DNA of 64,000 bases from Sva-07 sp031426215. Its GTDB lineage: Bacteria; Actinomycetota; Acidimicrobiia; Acidimicrobiales; Ilumatobacteraceae. How positions within the stretch are numbered: the stretch's first letter is position 1; the number at the start of each line of letters is the position of its first letter. The position numbers were made by a program, and so were the translations under genes. The notes under the pieces were generated by a model. That model had not been told where the DNA came from. It did not search any database and saw only the letters and a program-made list of their open reading frames with translations. The stretch lies in contig JANPKU010000141.1 in NCBI GenBank assembly GCA_031426215.1, positions 1-64,000 of the forward strand. The letters are read 5' to 3'. Shown here piece after piece: positions 41,232-49,165 of this stretch.

Positions 41232-44200
41232 GTGGGGTTCAACAACCCGTCCTGGACATGGAGCGAACTGGAGCAGACCCTGTCGGGGACGACAGGTCGC
41301 GACGGGCGCGCGCCGGGGAGCCCCTCGTGGAACTCCGGCGGAGACGGCCCCGCCTGGAGCCGCAAGCGCCAGCCGTTCGAGGCGCCCGCCGATCTGACGC
41401 AACCGTCACGGACACCGACCGTGCCGTACGCCGAGTTGCACTGCCACTCGAACTTCTCGTTCCTCGACGGGGCGTCGCATCCCGAAGAACTGGCGACCGA
41501 AGCGGCCCGGCTCGGGTTGGAGGCGTTGGCGATCACCGACCACGACGGCTTCTACGGGGTGGTCCGTTTCGCCGAAGCGGCCAAGGCGGTGGGGCTGCCC
41601 ACCGTGTTCGGCACCGAGATCACCATGATGTCGAACAACGGGCTGGTGAACGACGGTCGCGTGGCGCGATCCGAGGCCGACACACTCACCCAGGTCGCCA
41701 CGGGGATGGTCCCCGACTCGCACGCCCCCGACCCGTCGGGCACCCATCTCGTCGTCCTCGCCGATGGACCCAGCGGCTATGGCCGGCTGTCGCGGGCGCT
41801 GAGCACCGGGCACCTCGCCGGAGAGAAGGGGGCGCCACAGTTCGCGTTCGGTGACATCGCCGACATCACTGCCGGCCATGTCTGGGCGCTCACCGGATGC
41901 CGCAAGGGAGCGGTTCCCTCCGCGCTGGTGAACGACGGGCCGGCCGCTGCGCGCCGCGAGCTGCTCCGGCTGGTCGACGCGTTCGGGCGCGACCGGGTGC
42001 TGGTCGAGTTGTGGGACCACGGGGATCCGCTCGACTCGGCACGCAACGATGCGCTCGCGGAACTCGCCCATCGTGAGCGCGTCGAGTGCGTAGCCACCAA
42101 CAACGTCCACTACGCCACACCGGCCCAGCGGCGGTTGGCCACCGCGCTTGCGGCGGTGAGGGCGCGGCGCAGCCTCGACCAGATCGATCCGTGGCTGCCT
42201 GCTGCGGCGGGAGCCCACCTGCGTTCCGGCGCTGAGCAGGAGCGTCGGTTCCGGCGGTATCCGGGTGTGGTCGAACGGGCCGCCGAGATCGGCCGGGCCG
42301 CAGCGTTCGACCTGTCGCTGGTAGCCCCGAAGCTCCCGCCGTTCCCGTGCCCCACCGGTCTCACCGAGATGCAGTTCCTCCGTCAGGTGACCGGGGAGGG
42401 CGCTCGTCGCCGCTACGGGGAGCGCCCGATCCACAGCGAGGACCTGTCGCTGCGGGCAAGAGCGTGGAAGACCATCGACCACGAACTGGCGCTGATCGAG
42501 CAACTCGACTTCGCCGGATACTTCCTGATCGTGTGGGACATCGTCGAGTTCTGTCGGCGGGCCAACATCTTCTGTCAGGGCCGCGGGAGTGCTGCCAATT
42601 CGGCGGTCTGTTATGCGATCGGGATCACCGCCGCCGACGCGGTGTCGCTCGGGTTGCTGTTCGAGCGGTTCCTGTCGCCCGAGCGCGACGGTCCGCCGGA
42701 CATCGATGTCGACATCGAGAGCGACCGTCGGGAAGAAGTGATCCAGTACGTGTACGAGCGCTATGGGCGCCACCACACCGCTCAGGTCGCGAACGTGATC
42801 ACCTATCGGGCACGCTCGGCGGTGCGAGACATGGCCAAGGCGCTCGGATTCGAGCCGGGCCAGCAGGACGCCTGGTCGAAGCAGGTCGACGGCTGGGGTG
42901 GCGTGGCGACAACCGCGTCACAGCCCGACTGCACGATCCCCGAGCCGGTGTTGGAGTTGGCGCTCGAGGTGGAGGATGCGCCCCGTCACCTCGGTATCCA
43001 CTCCGGCGGCATGGTGATCTGCGACCGCCCGGTGATCGAGGTGTGCCCGGTCGAGTGGGCGCGTATGGACAAGCGATCAGTGCTGCAGTGGGACAAGGAC
43101 GACTGCGCCCGCACCGGCCTGGTCAAGTTCGATCTGCTCGGGCTCGGGATGCTGTCGGCGCTGCACTACGCCGTCGACCTGGTTCGTGAACACCGCGGGT
43201 ACGAGATCGACCTCGCCACCATCCCGCAGGACGACGACGTGTACGGGATGCTGTGTCGGGCCGACACCGTCGGGGTGTTCCAGATTGAATCGCGAGCGCA
43301 GATGGCCACGTTGCCGCGGCTCAAGCCGCGCCGGTTCTACGACCTGGTGGTCGAGGTGGCGCTGATCCGGCCCGGGCCGATCCAGGGCGGGTCGGTGCAC
43401 CCGTACATCCGACGCCGCAACGGGCTCGAGCCGATCACGTACCTGCACCCGCTGCTGGAGAACTCGCTCGGCAAGACGCTCGGGATCCCGCTGTTCCAGG
43501 AGCAGTTGATGCAGATGGCGATCGATGTCGCCGGGTTCAGCCCGGCCGAGTCCGACGAGTTGCGCCAGGCGATGGGATCGAAGCGATCGGCGCGACGGAT
43601 GGAGCGGTTGAAGGAACGGCTCTACGCGGGCATGGCCGAGCGAGGCATCACCGGTGACATCGCGGATGAGCTGTTCATGAAGATGAAGGCGTTCGCCAAC
43701 TACGGCTTCCCCGAATCGCACTCGGTGAGCTTCGCCTATCTCGTGTACGCGTCGTCGTGGATCAAGTACCACGAACCGGCAGCGTTCTGTGCGGCGCTGC
43801 TCAACGCCCAGCCGATGGGATTCTGGTCGCCGCACACGCTGGTGCGCGACGCCCGCCGCCACGGGGTGGTGGTGCGCACTCCTGATCTCAACGCGTCGCT
43901 GGCTGCGGCGACGTTGGAGCCGTGTCCCGACTCCGAGAACGGCGTTGCCGTGCGGTTGGGGATCGGGTCGGTGCGTGGCATCGGTTCGGAGTTGGCCGAC
44001 GAGATCGAATCGGTTCGCACAGCCGGCGGGTTGTTCGTCGACACCGAAGACCTGGTGCGCCGGGTGCCGTCGCTCACGCTGGTGCAGTTGGAGGCAATGG
44101 CGACCGGCGGGTTGTTCGGCGAGTGCTTGGGGCTCGATCGGCGCATGGCGCTGTGGACCGTCGGGGCGACCGCGCAGTCGCGTCCCGGTCGGTTGCCGGG

Positions 44201-44651
44201 CGTGGTCACCGGCGATGCGGCGCCGAGGTTGCCGGGGATGACGCCGGTGGAGGAAGCGGTCGCCGACCTGTGGGCGACCGGCGTGTCACCCGATGGCCAT
44301 CCGACGATCTTCATACGTGACGAACTGAGCCGGTTGGGTGTGCTGACGTCGGCGCAGCTGTGGGATCCCGAGCCCGGCTCGATCGTGCAGGTCGCCGGTG
44401 TGGTCACTCACCGCCAGCGCCCGATGACCGCTCAGGGCGTCACGTTCCTCAACCTCGAGGACGAGACCGGGCTGATCAACGTCGTGATCTCCAAGGGCTG
44501 CTGGGCGAGGTTCCGCAAGGTGGCCAGGGAAGCCCCGGCGATGCTGATCCGTGGCCGCCTCGAGCGCAGCGAAGGCGTGGTCAACATCGTCGCCGACCAC
44601 CTCTCCCCCCTGCCACTCCCCGCAAAGGTCCAGTCCCGCGACTTCCGGTAG
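41232..44651 (+). CDS. dnaE2: Error-prone DNA polymerase III alpha subunit DnaE2
   Basis: 1139 residues. GTG 41232 is chosen because VGFNNPSWTWSELEQTLSG is the usual DnaE2 N-terminus and the LexA box precedes it. The PHP domain starts YAELHCHSNFSFLDGASHPEEL with ITDHDG. The C-family polymerase core has the catalytic Asp residues in PPDIDVDIESDRREEVIQYVYERYGR, and RGSAANSAVCYAIGIT. A C-terminal OB fold is in VQVAGVVTHRQRPMTAQGVTFLNLEDETGLINVVI. DnaE2 does mutagenic translesion synthesis with ImuA' and ImuB. Here it has its own LexA box and is 1.5 kb from imuB, unlike compact imuA'-imuB-dnaE2 operons. Confidence 0.97.
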   Translation: MGFNNPSWTWSELEQTLSGTTGRDGRAPGSPSWNSGGDGPAWSRKRQPFEAPADLTQPSRTPTVPYAELHCHSNFSFLDGASHPEELATEAARLGLEALAITDHDGFYGVVRFAEAAKAVGLPTVFGTEITMMSNNGLVNDGRVARSEADTLTQVATGMVPDSHAPDPSGTHLVVLADGPSGYGRLSRALSTGHLAGEKGAPQFAFGDIADITAGHVWALTGCRKGAVPSALVNDGPAAARRELLRLVDAFGRDRVLVELWDHGDPLDSARNDALAELAHRERVECVATNNVHYATPAQRRLATALAAVRARRSLDQIDPWLPAAAGAHLRSGAEQERRFRRYPGVVERAAEIGRAAAFDLSLVAPKLPPFPCPTGLTEMQFLRQVTGEGARRRYGERPIHSEDLSLRARAWKTIDHELALIEQLDFAGYFLIVWDIVEFCRRANIFCQGRGSAANSAVCYAIGITAADAVSLGLLFERFLSPERDGPPDIDVDIESDRREEVIQYVYERYGRHHTAQVANVITYRARSAVRDMAKALGFEPGQQDAWSKQVDGWGGVATTASQPDCTIPEPVLELALEVEDAPRHLGIHSGGMVICDRPVIEVCPVEWARMDKRSVLQWDKDDCARTGLVKFDLLGLGMLSALHYAVDLVREHRGYEIDLATIPQDDDVYGMLCRADTVGVFQIESRAQMATLPRLKPRRFYDLVVEVALIRPGPIQGGSVHPYIRRRNGLEPITYLHPLLENSLGKTLGIPLFQEQLMQMAIDVAGFSPAESDELRQAMGSKRSARRMERLKERLYAGMAERGITGDIADELFMKMKAFANYGFPESHSVSFAYLVYASSWIKYHEPAAFCAALLNAQPMGFWSPHTLVRDARRHGVVVRTPDLNASLAAATLEPCPDSENGVAVRLGIGSVRGIGSELADEIESVRTAGGLFVDTEDLVRRVPSLTLVQLEAMATGGLFGECLGLDRRMALWTVGATAQSRPGRLPGVVTGDAAPRLPGMTPVEEAVADLWATGVSPDGHPTIFIRDELSRLGVLTSAQLWDPEPGSIVQVAGVVTHRQRPMTAQGVTFLNLEDETGLINVVISKGCWARFRKVAREAPAMLIRGRLERSEGVVNIVADHLSPLPLPAKVQSRDFR

Positions 44652-44679
44652 GACAACACGGGTCTGACTCGTGTTGTCC
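44651..44679. repeat. GGTCTGACT palindrome with GGACAACAC arms, 3' of dnaE2
   Basis: Arms GGACAACACG (44651-44660) and CGTGTTGTCC (44670-44679) are exact complements around GGTCTGACT. The first base is the last base of the dnaE2 stop. Partner of the element at 41159. Here it lies between convergent genes. Confidence 0.85.
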
Positions 44680-44689
44680 CAGCGACTTC

Positions 44690-45877
44690 CTAGCGGGCGG
44701 GGGTGTCGGTCATGCTCAGATGCAACTCGCCGTCGGTGGGATAGGGGTGAGCGAGCGCGACCTCTTCGTTCAACTCGACGCCGAGGCCGGGTTCCCTCGA
44801 CACGGTCACGTACCCGTCCTCCCACTGCACTGGATGCGTCAACAGATCGGCGTGGAAGCCCGACCAGTCCTGGATGCCCTCGACGATCAGCAGGTTCGCC
44901 AGCGTGGCGGCCAGCTGGATGTTGGCGGCACCGAGGATCGGGCCCGAGTACAGATGCGGCGCAATCTGGCAGCCCGAGGCCTCGGCAATCGCAGCGATCT
45001 TCTTCCCGGCGAGGATGCCGCCACAGCGCCCGAGATTCGGTTGCCAGATCGCAGCCGCCTGATGGCGGGCCAGCGCTGCAAACTCGGTGATCGTCGTCAG
45101 TCGCTCACCGGTCGCGATTGGGATCGACGTCTGGCGCGTCACCCTGGCCATCTCCTCGGGCTGGTCGGGCTGCGTCGGCTCCTCGAACCACAGTGGGTCG
45201 AACGGCTCCAGGTGCTGCGCCAGTCGGATCGCCCCGGCCGCCGTGAACTGGCCGTGCGTCCCGACGAGCAGGTCGGCTCGTCGGCCGACCGCTTCACGGA
45301 TCGCGGCGGTGATCGCGACCGAGCGCTCGATGTCGTCGAGACTCGGCTGGTGCCCGTCGAACGCGGTGTACGGACCAGCCGGGTCGAACTTCACGGCGGT
45401 GAACCCGCGCTCGACCTCGAAGATTGCCTGCTCGGCGGCGTGTGCCGGATCGGTGTACACGTCGGGTCGTCCATCGGCGGGATACAGGTAGGTGTAGGTC
45501 CGCACCCGATCGTGGACCCGCCCGCCCAGCAGATCGGCGATCGGCTTGCCGGCGTCCTTGCCGACGATGTCCCAGCACGCCATCTCGATCCCGCTCATGA
45601 TCCCCACCAGCGTCGGATCGGGGCGCAGCGAGTAGCCGGAGGAGTACATCCGCCGCCACAGCAGTTCGATGCGATTGGGGTCGGCGTCGATCACCAGCCG
45701 ATCGGCGAGGTCGGCCACCATCGCTGCCACCACGTGTGGACCGAACGTGGCCACGTAGATCTCGCCGTAGCCGACGACACCGGTGTCGGTGGTGAGCTTG
45801 ACGACGATGAAGTAGCGCCCGCCGAAGTGCGGAGGAGGGTTCGCGATGACGAACGTCGTGCAGTCGGCGATGCGCAT
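44690..45877 (-). CDS. Enolase-superfamily sugar-acid dehydratase (mandelate racemase group)
   Basis: 395 residues. Capping domain RIADCTTFVIANPPPHFGGRYFIVVKLTTDTGVVGYGE, then a barrel with TAVKFDPAGPY (catalytic Lys region), WFEEPTQPDQPEEM and ATGERLTTITEF (metal-binding Glu residues), IWQPNLGRCGG, and the general-base His in APHLYSGPI. The first metal-ligand strand reads GTHGQF rather than the D-x-H of galactonate dehydratase; this variant is known in a mandelate racemase-group branch. Likely dehydrates an aldonic acid. No sugar transporter or kinase is adjacent. Leaderless start (TAGGGT, seven bases, ATG). Confidence 0.85.
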   Translation of the reverse strand: MRIADCTTFVIANPPPHFGGRYFIVVKLTTDTGVVGYGEIYVATFGPHVVAAMVADLADRLVIDADPNRIELLWRRMYSSGYSLRPDPTLVGIMSGIEMACWDIVGKDAGKPIADLLGGRVHDRVRTYTYLYPADGRPDVYTDPAHAAEQAIFEVERGFTAVKFDPAGPYTAFDGHQPSLDDIERSVAITAAIREAVGRRADLLVGTHGQFTAAGAIRLAQHLEPFDPLWFEEPTQPDQPEEMARVTRQTSIPIATGERLTTITEFAALARHQAAAIWQPNLGRCGGILAGKKIAAIAEASGCQIAPHLYSGPILGAANIQLAATLANLLIVEGIQDWSGFHADLLTHPVQWEDGYVTVSREPGLGVELNEEVALAHPYPTDGELHLSMTDTPAR

Positions 45878-45884
45878 TCCGCCG

Positions 45885-45890
45885 ACCCTA
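45885..45890 (-). promoter_or_regulatory. -10 box TAGGGT of the dehydratase gene (leaderless)
   Basis: On the minus strand TAGGGT, seven bases, ATG 45877. Confidence 0.45.
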
Positions 45891-45963
45891 CGCGCCCCGA
45901 CGCACCGCTGTTCTCGAACAGTTGGGTTTGCGAGACCGGCGGCTGCTCTGGGATCGTCTCGGC

Positions 45964-46794
45964 GTGCTCCCCACGTTCGATCTGCTCGACCTTCAGCCGA
46001 CCGGCGACCCGGCGCGGTTCCGGCTGGCCGCGACGAGAGCGCTGTGCACCCCGTTCGGGTTCCTGTACGGAGGTTCGGGCATCGCGGCCTCGATCGAGGC
46101 AGCTGAACGCACCGCCGGCCGTCCCCTCCAGTGGATCACCACACAGTTCATCGGCACGCCGGTGCCCGGCGACGTCGTCGACCTCCATGTCCTTCTCCCG
46201 GCCCACGGCAAGGCGACCACGCAGTCGCAGATCGTCGGTTCCGTCACCGACGCCGACGGTGAGATCCGGCCGGTGTTCACCTCGCTGGCCGCACACACGG
46301 ATCGGCCGACCGGCGACGGCGCCGGCTTCCTGCGCATGCCCGATGTGCCGCCGCCGGAGCAGTGTTCGTCGATGTCGGCACCGTTCGCGGCGGCCTTGGC
46401 CGGGACGTTCTTCGATCATCTGGAGCGACGGCTCGCGGCCGGAGTGCTCGCGATTCAGGCGATCGACAACCCACAGACCGGCCCGTTGCGTCTGTGGTGT
46501 CGGATCCCCGACCACGAGATCGGCAGTGCTGCGACCCAGGCGTTCGTCGCCGACATCGTCCCGCTCGCCGTGTGTGCGGCGCTCGGAGTGATGCCCGGCG
46601 GGACGAGCCTCGACAACACCGTGCGGATCATCGATCCGGAACCGTCCGAGTGGGTGCTGCTCGACATCCACCCGCAGGGGTTCCACCGTGGCGTCGGCCA
46701 TGGCTCACTCGAGGTGTGGAGCCAGGACGGGCGCCTCCTCGGTGTCGCACAGCAGACCTGCCTGATCCGCACCAGCCACCACACCCGCCCGTGA
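45964..46794 (+). CDS. Acyl-CoA thioesterase family protein (double hotdog)
   Basis: 276 residues from GTG 45964 (VLPTFDLLDLQPTGD); TTG 45922 in the same frame is a weaker choice. It has two hotdog halves: the first with TPFGFLYGGSGIAASIEAAERTAGRPLQWITTQFIGTPVPGDVVDLHV, the second ending RGVGHGSLEVWSQDGRLLGVAQQTCLIR, the usual TesB-like C-terminus. Would hydrolyse acyl-CoA esters. Divergent from the dehydratase gene; no pathway partner is adjacent. Confidence 0.78.
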   Translation: MLPTFDLLDLQPTGDPARFRLAATRALCTPFGFLYGGSGIAASIEAAERTAGRPLQWITTQFIGTPVPGDVVDLHVLLPAHGKATTQSQIVGSVTDADGEIRPVFTSLAAHTDRPTGDGAGFLRMPDVPPPEQCSSMSAPFAAALAGTFFDHLERRLAAGVLAIQAIDNPQTGPLRLWCRIPDHEIGSAATQAFVADIVPLAVCAALGVMPGGTSLDNTVRIIDPEPSEWVLLDIHPQGFHRGVGHGSLEVWSQDGRLLGVAQQTCLIRTSHHTRP

Positions 46795-46818
46795 TCGTCA
46801 GCTCCCCAGCGTGAACGC

Positions 46819-47322
46819 TCAGACGCCGGTGTCGGTGGGCGTGACAGGCGGCCCGTCGGTGATCAGCGTTCGGAGGTGCCGTGCGAGTGCCCTCGGCGAG
46901 AACCACACGCCGTCGTCGGTTGCGCGTTCGATGTCGTCGACGTGCCACCAACGCAACTCGTGGAGGCGTTCGTCGCGGAGTTGTTCCCAGCTCAGCGCAG
47001 GTCGAGGCTCGAAGCGTTTCGCCGCATCGACGAGGTAATAGCGGTCGCGCTGGCCGTCCCACAGCCCGTCGAGGTGAGGAATGATGTGCTCACGGTTCCA
47101 CACGTGGGCACCGACGACGGGATCGTGCAGCCCGACTTCCTCGATCAGCTCTCGGTGCAGCGCTTCGAGGTGGCTCTCGCCCGGGTCGAGGCCGCCGCCG
47201 GGCAACGACCACACGGTGGCGTCGGGGAACTCGAACCGCACGAGCAACACGTGATCGTCGGGGGTGATCAGCAGCGCTCGCACGGCCTGGCGAATTCGCA
47301 ACGCCGGAGCGGACTCGGTCAT
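46819..47322 (-). CDS. NUDIX hydrolase
   Basis: 167 residues from ATG 47322. The Nudix box GGGLDPGESHLEALHRELIEEVGLH is complete, preceded by FEFPDATVWSLPGG. The C-terminal half contains RYYLVDAAKRFEPRPALSWEQLRDERLHELRWWHVDDIERA, a pattern of general NTP-pyrophosphatase-like actinobacterial members. Substrate unknown. The convergent thioesterase gene ends 24 bases away; DUF3039 lies just upstream on the same strand. Confidence 0.85.
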   Translation of the reverse strand: MTESAPALRIRQAVRALLITPDDHVLLVRFEFPDATVWSLPGGGLDPGESHLEALHRELIEEVGLHDPVVGAHVWNREHIIPHLDGLWDGQRDRYYLVDAAKRFEPRPALSWEQLRDERLHELRWWHVDDIERATDDGVWFSPRALARHLRTLITDGPPVTPTDTGV

Positions 47323-47348
47323 CGTTCGGCAGTCATGACGCAGCAACG

Positions 47349-47639
47349 TCAATCGTTCGGGGTGTCGCGCAGGTCGCCGTTGAAGGCTTTGAACATCCCG
47401 TAGACGCTCTTGCATTTCTCGCACACCGGCAGCTGCTTCGGGTCGCGCGACGGCACCCACACGAATCCGCACAACGCCTCGATCGGCGTGCCCATCACCC
47501 GCGCTTCCAGCACGGCGGCGGCGGCGTTCTCGCCCTTCTTGGTCTTCACGATGTGCGCAGCGATCGGCTCGCCGGTCTCGGTGGTCTCGTCGGTGTCGAC
47601 GTCGATCCGCTCGAGGGGCATCGTTTCGAGATCCGTCAT
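47349..47639 (-). CDS. DUF3039 family protein
   Basis: 96 residues. Actinobacterial conserved small protein with HIVKTKKGENAAAAVLEARVMGTPIEALCGFVWVPSRDPKQLPVCEKCKSVYG; the Cys and CxxC residues and His look like a zinc ribbon. Function unknown. ATG 47639 has TAGTTT ten bases upstream, a looser match to the leaderless pattern. Divergent from the small membrane ORF at 47674. Confidence 0.85.
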   Translation of the reverse strand: MTDLETMPLERIDVDTDETTETGEPIAAHIVKTKKGENAAAAVLEARVMGTPIEALCGFVWVPSRDPKQLPVCEKCKSVYGMFKAFNGDLRDTPND

Positions 47640-47660
47640 AGTCTCAGCAAAACTATCCGG

Positions 47661-47666
47661 TAACAT
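47661..47666 (+). promoter_or_regulatory. -10 box TAACAT before a small membrane ORF
   Basis: TAACAT, seven bases, GTG 47674. Confidence 0.4.
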
Positions 47667-47673
47667 CCTTCAC

Positions 47674-47805
47674 GTGCTCATCGCCATTGTTGCCAGTGTC
47701 GCCGCAGTAGCGGCAGCAGGCGCAGCTGTGGCTGCACGTGGCCCCGCACCCGTACTCATTCCGGTACGGGTCAGGCGGGGGACACGAGCTCAGCGCCAGC
47801 GCTGA
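47674..47805 (+). CDS. Possible small membrane protein
   Basis: 43 residues from GTG 47674: an Ala/Val-rich hydrophobic stretch (LIAIVASVAAVAAAGAAVAA) then a basic tail (VRVRRGTRAQRQR), fitting a single-span protein with cytosolic positive end. The start has the same TANNNT spacing as neighbouring leaderless genes. It ends 91 bases before the malic enzyme start. No homolog is known to me, so it could be a chance ORF in a 257-base gap. Confidence 0.4.
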   Translation: MLIAIVASVAAVAAAGAAVAARGPAPVLIPVRVRRGTRAQRQR

Positions 47806-47896
47806 ACGTTCGTCGAACTCGCCCGACCAGCCGGAAACCGGCGGCGGGCTCCGCTGCAGGTCTTCGGGACACCCCCGTATCCCACAAGGACAGACC

Positions 47897-49108
47897 ATGA
47901 CCATCAACACCACGGCAGAGCTCGACGCGACCGATCCGTACGCTGACGACCCGGCCTTCGCGCTGCACCAGGGTGGCAAGCTCGTGATCGCTTCACGAGT
48001 GCCGATCGATGGTCCGGAGGACCTTGCGCTGGCGTACACCCCAGGTGTCGGGCGTGTCTCGCAGGCCATCGCCGATGAACCTGATCGGGTGTGGTCGCTC
48101 ACCGGCCGATCGAACGCCGTCGCCGTGCTGTCGAACGGCACCGCCGTGCTCGGTCTTGGCGACATCGGACCGGAAGCGGCGATGCCCGTGATGGAGGGCA
48201 AGGCCGTGCTGTTCAAACAGTTCGGCGGCATCGATGCCTATCCGTTGTGTGTGAACGCCCGAACGGTCGACGAGATGGTGGCGATCGGCACGGCGATCGC
48301 CCCGACGTTCGGTGGCATCAACCTCGAGGACATCAAGGCGCCCGAGTGTTTCGAGATCGAGCGACGTCTCCAGGAAGCGCTCGACATCCCCGTGTTCCAC
48401 GACGACCAGCACGGCACGGCAATCGTGGCGCTCGCCGCACTGATCAACGCGGCACGGGTCGTGGGCAAACGCGTCGAGGAGTTGCGCGTCGTCATCGTCG
48501 GCACCGGCGCTGCTGGTGTTGCGGTTGCCGAACTCCTGCACGATGCCGGCGTCGGCCAGGACGGCACCGGCGACATCATCGGTGTCGACAGCAGCGGGAT
48601 CCTGCATCGCGAGCGCAAGAACCTCACGCCCACCAAGCAGTGGTTCGTCGACAACGGCAACGGTGACGATCGCCGCGGTGGCGTCCGCGAAGCGCTCGAG
48701 GGCGCCGACGTGCTACTCGGGCTCTCCGGCCCCGGCATCATCGAGGCGGAGTGGCTGGCCGAGATGGCCAACGATGCGATCGTGTTCGCAATGGCCAACC
48801 CGACCCCGGAGGTCATGCCGGAGCTGATGCCGCCGAACGTGTCGGTCATCGCCACCGGCCGAAGCGACTACCCGAACCAGATCAACAACGTCCTGGCCTT
48901 TCCCGGCGTGTTCCGCGGTCTGCTCGACGTGCGCGCCACCCGCTGCACGATCGAGATCAAGCGCGCCGCCGCCGATGCATTGGCTGCTCTCGTCACCGAG
49001 CCGGTGGCCGAGCGGATCATCCCCGGAGCCTTCGAACCGGGTGTCGCCGACGCAATCGCGGGGGCGGTCCGGGTGATGGCACTGCAACAGGGTTTCGTCC
49101 GCAGTTGA
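47897..49108 (+). CDS. NAD(P)-dependent malic enzyme
   Basis: 403 residues, the short bacterial form without a phosphotransacetylase domain. ATG 47897 with AAGGA six bases upstream. Oxidatively decarboxylates malate to pyruvate. LALAYTPGVGRVSQAIA holds the catalytic Tyr region, MEGKAVLFKQFGGIDAYPLCVN the Lys region, and INLEDIKAPECFEIERRL...PVFHDDQHGTAIV the metal-binding acidic cluster. The nucleotide site is VVIVGTGAAGVAVAELL. NAD or NADP preference cannot be told. Monocistronic as seen. Confidence 0.95.
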   Translation: MTINTTAELDATDPYADDPAFALHQGGKLVIASRVPIDGPEDLALAYTPGVGRVSQAIADEPDRVWSLTGRSNAVAVLSNGTAVLGLGDIGPEAAMPVMEGKAVLFKQFGGIDAYPLCVNARTVDEMVAIGTAIAPTFGGINLEDIKAPECFEIERRLQEALDIPVFHDDQHGTAIVALAALINAARVVGKRVEELRVVIVGTGAAGVAVAELLHDAGVGQDGTGDIIGVDSSGILHRERKNLTPTKQWFVDNGNGDDRRGGVREALEGADVLLGLSGPGIIEAEWLAEMANDAIVFAMANPTPEVMPELMPPNVSVIATGRSDYPNQINNVLAFPGVFRGLLDVRATRCTIEIKRAAADALAALVTEPVAERIIPGAFEPGVADAIAGAVRVMALQQGFVRS

Positions 49109-49165
49109 ACGCTCGGATCCACGGCCGATCGCAGGAATCGGTTCGGGATCGGGCAGGGTAGGGCG

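Noticed and set aside
44690..45877. Dehydratase as a dead enzyme because the first metal-ligand Asp is missing
   Set aside because: The GTHGQF variant is known in a branch of the mandelate racemase group and the other catalytic residues are kept.
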